From: Oceanospirillaceae bacterium
Lineage (GTDB): Bacteria; Pseudomonadota; Gammaproteobacteria; Pseudomonadales; Balneatricaceae
DNA length: 9,300 nucleotides
NCBI GenBank assembly: GCA_023954795.1
Contig: JAGSHA010000101.1
Location: 1-9,300 of the forward strand
Reading direction: 5' to 3'
The stretch's first letter is position 1. Every line of letters starts with the position of its first letter. The notes under the pieces were generated by a model. It saw only the letters and a program-made list of their open reading frames with translations, had not been told where the DNA came from and did not search any database. This document shows positions 6,213-9,300 of the stretch, piece by piece. A program made the translations under genes and the position numbers.

Positions 6213-7553
6213 ATGAGCAGTGACATCAACTTTGATCTGGGCGCCGGACAGATCGAGTTCTTAACGTACGGCATCGTACTGGCTGGTGCCGGTTTTTTGG
6301 TCCTCACCGGATTGGTAAAGGAGCTGGCACCCGCTGAACGTCGGCGCTGGATGCTGGGGGTGGCGTTAGGCACGGGTGTGCTGGCGTTTACGCTGAAGAT
6401 CGCTTTTGTTGTGCTCTTCTCGGTTTTTTCTGTTCCGATGCTGGATATGCTGCCCACACCACAGAAAACGTTGTCGGGTGATAACTCCAACTTTGCTCAG
6501 CTAAACCGTTTTCGTTCGGGCACGTTATTACCGTCTCCCTATATCTGGCAGGCTCTGCCATACGAAGCGCCTACGCCAATAAACAATCCGCAAACCCCAC
6601 AGAAAATCACCTTGGGAGAGGACTTGTTCTTCGATAAACGCCTCTCCTATGACCGAACACTGTCGTGTGCATCCTGTCATGAGCTATCTATCAGCAAGGG
6701 CGGCGCCGATGGACTGCCTGCATCCGTTGGCATTTACAAACAGCAAGGTACGCGCAACGCACCCACGGTCTTAAACAGCGCATTCCAGCGCGTATTATTT
6801 TGGGATGGTCGGGCCGCATCATTGGAAGAGCAGGCACTCGGTCCACTGGTTAACCCGATAGAGATGGGGATGCCATCGATTGCCAGCGTTGAAGCCCGTA
6901 TACAGTCGATACCCGAATACGCTGACAAATATTCATCGGCCTTTCCTGAGAATCCGGTGATCAACGCCGAAAACACAGCGAAGGCGATTGCGGCCTACGA
7001 ACGTACGCTGATCACACCGGACTCACCCTATGATCGGTTTGTCCGCGGAGATGATCGCGCGCTCACCGAACAACAGATTCTGGGTATGGCGCTGTTTGAA
7101 GAAACCGGCTGTCCGCTGTGTCACTCAGGCCCGAATTTCAGCGAAGCCAGCGTATTCGGCGTCACCGCTGTATACCGTTCATTTCCCACAATTTCGGGAT
7201 CTGATTATGAAGAGAAGTATCAACTGACCGATGATCTAGGATTGGCTGCCAACACAGCCGATGCCACCCGAGGCGTCTGGCGTGTGCCGTCACTGCGGAA
7301 CGTCAGCCTGACCGCTCCGTATCTACACAACGGTTCAGTAGACTCCTTAGCAGAGGTCGTACGGATTATGGCGACAGTTCAGTTGGGTAAAACACTGAGT
7401 GAAAAACCGGAAGATGACCAGCGGGTAACCTGGTCTAGCGGGGAAAAGAGGTTTCAGGTCACCCGCAATCACGCGCTGACAGATGATGAAGTCGACAACA
7501 TCGTCGCGTTTCTTGAAGCCCTTAGCGGTGACCCGGCATCCTATAACCGTTAA
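6213..7553 (+). CDS. Membrane-anchored diheme cytochrome c peroxidase/MauG-family protein
   Basis: This family reduces H2O2, or performs other peroxide-driven oxidations, in the periplasm using two c-type haems. Haem motifs are CASCH (Cys152, Cys155, His156) and CPLCH (Cys300, Cys303, His304). Family landmarks include the electron-transfer Trp197 (FWDGRA), Gln207 and Glu217 (matching catalytic Gln104 and Glu114 of the Pseudomonas enzyme) and Met386 (RIMATVQLG), the likely axial ligand of the electron-transfer haem. The 446 residues exceed the usual ~320-350. The excess is an N-terminal helical hairpin (about 16-35 and 46-72, joined by a basic KELAPAERRRW loop) in place of a cleavable signal peptide, plus an insertion near 392-418. 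The residue matching the distal His71 is Ile174. ATG 6213 is chosen over GTG 6201, although its RBS is weak. It is divergent from a LysR-type gene with an OxyR-like cysteine, which suggests a role in peroxide response. Confidence 0.92.
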   Translation: MSSDINFDLGAGQIEFLTYGIVLAGAGFLVLTGLVKELAPAERRRWMLGVALGTGVLAFTLKIAFVVLFSVFSVPMLDMLPTPQKTLSGDNSNFAQLNRFRSGTLLPSPYIWQALPYEAPTPINNPQTPQKITLGEDLFFDKRLSYDRTLSCASCHELSISKGGADGLPASVGIYKQQGTRNAPTVLNSAFQRVLFWDGRAASLEEQALGPLVNPIEMGMPSIASVEARIQSIPEYADKYSSAFPENPVINAENTAKAIAAYERTLITPDSPYDRFVRGDDRALTEQQILGMALFEETGCPLCHSGPNFSEASVFGVTAVYRSFPTISGSDYEEKYQLTDDLGLAANTADATRGVWRVPSLRNVSLTAPYLHNGSVDSLAEVVRIMATVQLGKTLSEKPEDDQRVTWSSGEKRFQVTRNHALTDDEVDNIVAFLEALSGDPASYNR

Positions 7554-7564
7554 CAACCAGTCAA

Positions 7565-7596
7565 ATATACAACGGGTATACACGCCCGTTGTATAT
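7565..7596. terminator. Bidirectional terminator hairpin
   Basis: ATATACAACGGG (7565-7576) and CCCGTTGTATAT (7585-7596) form a perfect 12-bp stem with an 8-base loop. It lies 11 bases after the peroxidase stop and 27 bases beyond the dehydrogenase stop, exactly between two convergent genes. The A/T-rich base of the stem supplies the only U-rich end (ATATTT on the minus strand). It is the best terminator candidate in the window. Confidence 0.75.
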
Positions 7597-7623
7597 GGCA
7601 TTCATATCCAGACGTTCCTGGCT

Positions 7624-8367
7624 TCAGCCCGCCGCCATTCCGCCATCAACACTCAGCGTAGACCCCGTCACATAGGACGCTTGCTCGGAGAGCAGCCAGA
7701 TAACACCCTGAGCAACCTCTTGGGGTTGGCCAATGCGACCCATCGGGATCATCGAATCAAACGCATGCAGATCGCCATCGGTCACACGCATATAATTCGG
7801 CGTTTCAGTCGCGCCCGGGCAGATCGCATTGATCCGAATGTTTTTGCCCGCCATATCAAGCGCCGCTGAGCGGGTCAGTCCGACCACTGCAAACTTACTG
7901 GCCACATAGGGGGACAGGCCCGCCACCCCCTTCAATCCAAACGCGGAGGCATTATTCACGATGGCACCACCACCCGATTTCAGCATCAACTCAATCTGAT
8001 ACTTCATGCCGTAGAGCACCGCTGAAAAGTTCAGGTCCATCACCTGCTGACACTCTTCATCGCTAATCTCATGCAACGGCAGCAAGTCACCGTGCCCACC
8101 GGCATTATTAAACGCCAGATCCAAACGGCCGTAACACTCCTCGATAGCCGCCATCAGCGTGCGCAGCTGTTTCGGCTCTCTGACATCGGTCGGTACACAT
8201 AACGCCTGGCCACCCAAAGCGGTAATTTTGGCGGCCACCCGCTCCAGCTTTTCCAGCGTTCGTCCCGCTAAAACCACAGAAGCACCTTGTCGAGCGAGCT
8301 CCACCGCCACCGCTTCACCCATGCCGGAACCCGCTCCGGTCACGACCGCTACTTTATCTTTCAACAT
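7624..8367 (-). CDS. Short-chain dehydrogenase/reductase, classical type
   Basis: This is a cytoplasmic NAD(P)(H)-dependent oxidoreductase with a Rossmann fold; the 247 residues are typical of the classical SDR family. Seen: the cofactor motif TGAGSGMG (10-17), NNAG (87-90), and the catalytic tetrad Asn113, Ser141, Tyr154 and Lys158 (YVASK). It also has the NAICPGATETP segment after the active site and the usual VTGSTLSVDGG ending. Strand two ends in LAGR with Arg36 and no acidic residue, which favours NADP(H) (inference). The substrate cannot be read from sequence; FabG-like or sugar/steroid dehydrogenase annotations are equally possible. The frame is open 18 codons further, but ATG 8367 gives the family N-terminus and has AGG 6 bases upstream. 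It follows a same-strand MFS gene after a 145-base gap holding a dyad cluster, so it may be co-transcribed or separately regulated. The substrate may be something that transporter carries. Confidence 0.93.
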   Translation of the reverse strand: MLKDKVAVVTGAGSGMGEAVAVELARQGASVVLAGRTLEKLERVAAKITALGGQALCVPTDVREPKQLRTLMAAIEECYGRLDLAFNNAGGHGDLLPLHEISDEECQQVMDLNFSAVLYGMKYQIELMLKSGGGAIVNNASAFGLKGVAGLSPYVASKFAVVGLTRSAALDMAGKNIRINAICPGATETPNYMRVTDGDLHAFDSMIPMGRIGQPQEVAQGVIWLLSEQASYVTGSTLSVDGGMAAG

Positions 8368-8421
8368 AGACTGCCTATATGTCCATTTTATTATTAGTGA
8401 ACATACACATAGCCACATCAA

Positions 8422-8457
8422 ATATTGAATTTCAATTAATATTCAATAGATATTGAA
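8422..8457. promoter_or_regulatory. Cluster of TTGAA/TTCAA half-sites upstream of the dehydrogenase gene
   Basis: Four half-sites occur in 36 bases. ATTGAA-T-TTCAAT (8424-8436) is a perfect 13-bp palindrome. TTCAATA-GA-TATTGAA (8442-8457) is a perfect 16-bp palindrome. In addition TATTGAAT (8423-8430) and ATTCAATA (8441-8448) form a third, overlapping dyad. The cluster is 55 bases upstream of the dehydrogenase ATG, where a promoter would be expected. It probably binds a dimeric regulator whose gene is not in the window. Confidence 0.55.
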
Positions 8458-8512
8458 AAACAAGAAGCATCAATTCCCCTGCTACACCATATTCCGCGTT
8501 ATGGCAGTGTTT

Positions 8513-9300
8513 TCACGATGCAGGCTGCATCACACCCTCTTCTCGCCTTCCTTGCCACACCATCAAGCCACCACACACAATCAACATCACCGCAGCCAAT
8601 GCCAGTATCAGATAGAGCAAAGACAGAGAACCCGTAGTGTTCTGAATATAACCTGCGGTCAGATTACCGGCACTGCCACCCAACGCTGAAGCGACCATCC
8701 CCAGGCCACTCAATTGCATGGTTGCGATCGGTGAGTAACGCTGTGCCACCCAGGATGAAATAATGCCCCAGACCGGAAAGTACATGACTCCGTATCCCAC
8801 CCCGGCAACAAAAGCATACTGAACCGGGTCGAAGCTAAAGGCCGCAAGTCCCACTGCATACCCCACTGACATAGTCAGTACAGCAAACGCATGACCCTTT
8901 TTCTCCGCCAGCTTTCCGACGGCTACACCCGCAATCATTCCGCTGACCCCCAAAATGGTCCAGGTGGTACCCGACAACGCCTCACGTTGTGCCAGTTCAT
9001 CCAAGTAAGTGTTGAGCCAGCTGGTGAAGGTGATGCAGGTGAAACCCACCAGAAAGTAGATCAGGCAACTCATACACGCACGGTGTTCGGACAAGACGGC
9101 ACGAAACATCTGACGCATCGACAACGACGCGTTGTCATAGCTGTCCAGATCATATGTCTGAGACTCCTGAATATCAGAGGACGCCGGTAACGCACGAATC
9201 ATCTGCAAGGTCAGCAGCACCACAACTGCACCAAAACAGGCCGTGAACACCCACGCGCTTTCCCAACCAAAAACAGGGATCCACCACAACAAAACCAGGC
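8513..9300 (-). CDS. MFS transporter, N-terminal part beyond the window
   Basis: This is an inner-membrane secondary transporter of the major facilitator superfamily. The window holds 261 C-terminal residues; roughly 130-150 N-terminal residues lie past the right edge, judged from a usual ~400. The first visible part is the end of helix 5 and GWESAWVF, a variant of the GWR-x-AW motif common before helix 6. A polar, acidic central loop (about 37-72, SSDIQESQTYDLDSYD) follows, and then about six hydrophobic helices matching helices 7-12. The segment after helix 8, VGKLAEKKG, matches the repeat of the MFS loop motif in the second half. The frame is open through the right edge, so the TTG at 9292 is not a real start. 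It lies upstream of, and on the same strand as, the dehydrogenase gene. The substrate is unknown; a small organic acid or drug is possible. Confidence 0.9.
   Translation of the reverse strand, partial: LVLLWWIPVFGWESAWVFTACFGAVVVLLTLQMIRALPASSDIQESQTYDLDSYDNASLSMRQMFRAVLSEHRACMSCLIYFLVGFTCITFTSWLNTYLDELAQREALSGTTWTILGVSGMIAGVAVGKLAEKKGHAFAVLTMSVGYAVGLAAFSFDPVQYAFVAGVGYGVMYFPVWGIISSWVAQRYSPIATMQLSGLGMVASALGGSAGNLTAGYIQNTTGSLSLLYLILALAAVMLIVCGGLMVWQGRREEGVMQPAS

Noticed and set aside
8891..9190. Plus-strand 99-codon frame opposite the MFS gene
   Set aside because: It is an antisense shadow; the minus-strand frame has clear transmembrane helices and MFS motifs.

Overview
The window looks like a chromosomal stretch from a Gram-negative gammaproteobacterium. 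About half of the bases are G+C, the coding density is high, and all major gene families are ordinary proteobacterial ones. A marine Oceanospirillales-type bacterium fits, but that is a loose inference. No tRNA, rRNA, CRISPR array, insertion sequence or phage gene was seen. No gene-free stretch exceeds about 250 bases.

Left part (1-4043): a very large minus-strand gene enters from the left edge. It encodes a fused (alpha plus gamma) indolepyruvate:ferredoxin oxidoreductase and lacks only its last residues here. It is read divergently from an Lrp/AsnC-family regulator at 3570-4043. The 214-base gap between them carries several dyads, including a perfect 17-bp palindrome. The regulator probably controls breakdown of aromatic amino acids or their 2-oxo acids through the oxidoreductase.

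Middle (4044-5096): a 53-residue exported peptide of unknown function lies on the plus strand. Convergent to it, on the minus strand, is a minimal two-helix potassium channel with a TVGYGD filter. The channel gene may be translated from a leaderless mRNA.

Right-middle (5097-7553): a LysR-type regulator is divergent from a diheme cytochrome c peroxidase/MauG-family protein. The regulator has a single cysteine at residue 199, where OxyR has its peroxide-sensing cysteine. The peroxidase is unusual: it has an N-terminal pair of membrane helices instead of a signal peptide, lacks the distal histidine of the peroxidatic haem, and has extra sequence near the C-terminus. The 180 bases between the two genes hold two overlapping T-N11-A dyads, a terminator-like hairpin pointing towards the peroxidase, and three tandem 14-bp repeats. 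This regulator-peroxidase module is the part most worth following up.

Right end (7554-9300): a long perfect hairpin separates the peroxidase gene from a convergent minus-strand pair. That pair is a classical short-chain dehydrogenase preceded by the C-terminal two thirds of an MFS transporter that runs off the right edge. An AT-rich cluster of TTGAA/TTCAA half-sites lies just upstream of the dehydrogenase and may be an operator.
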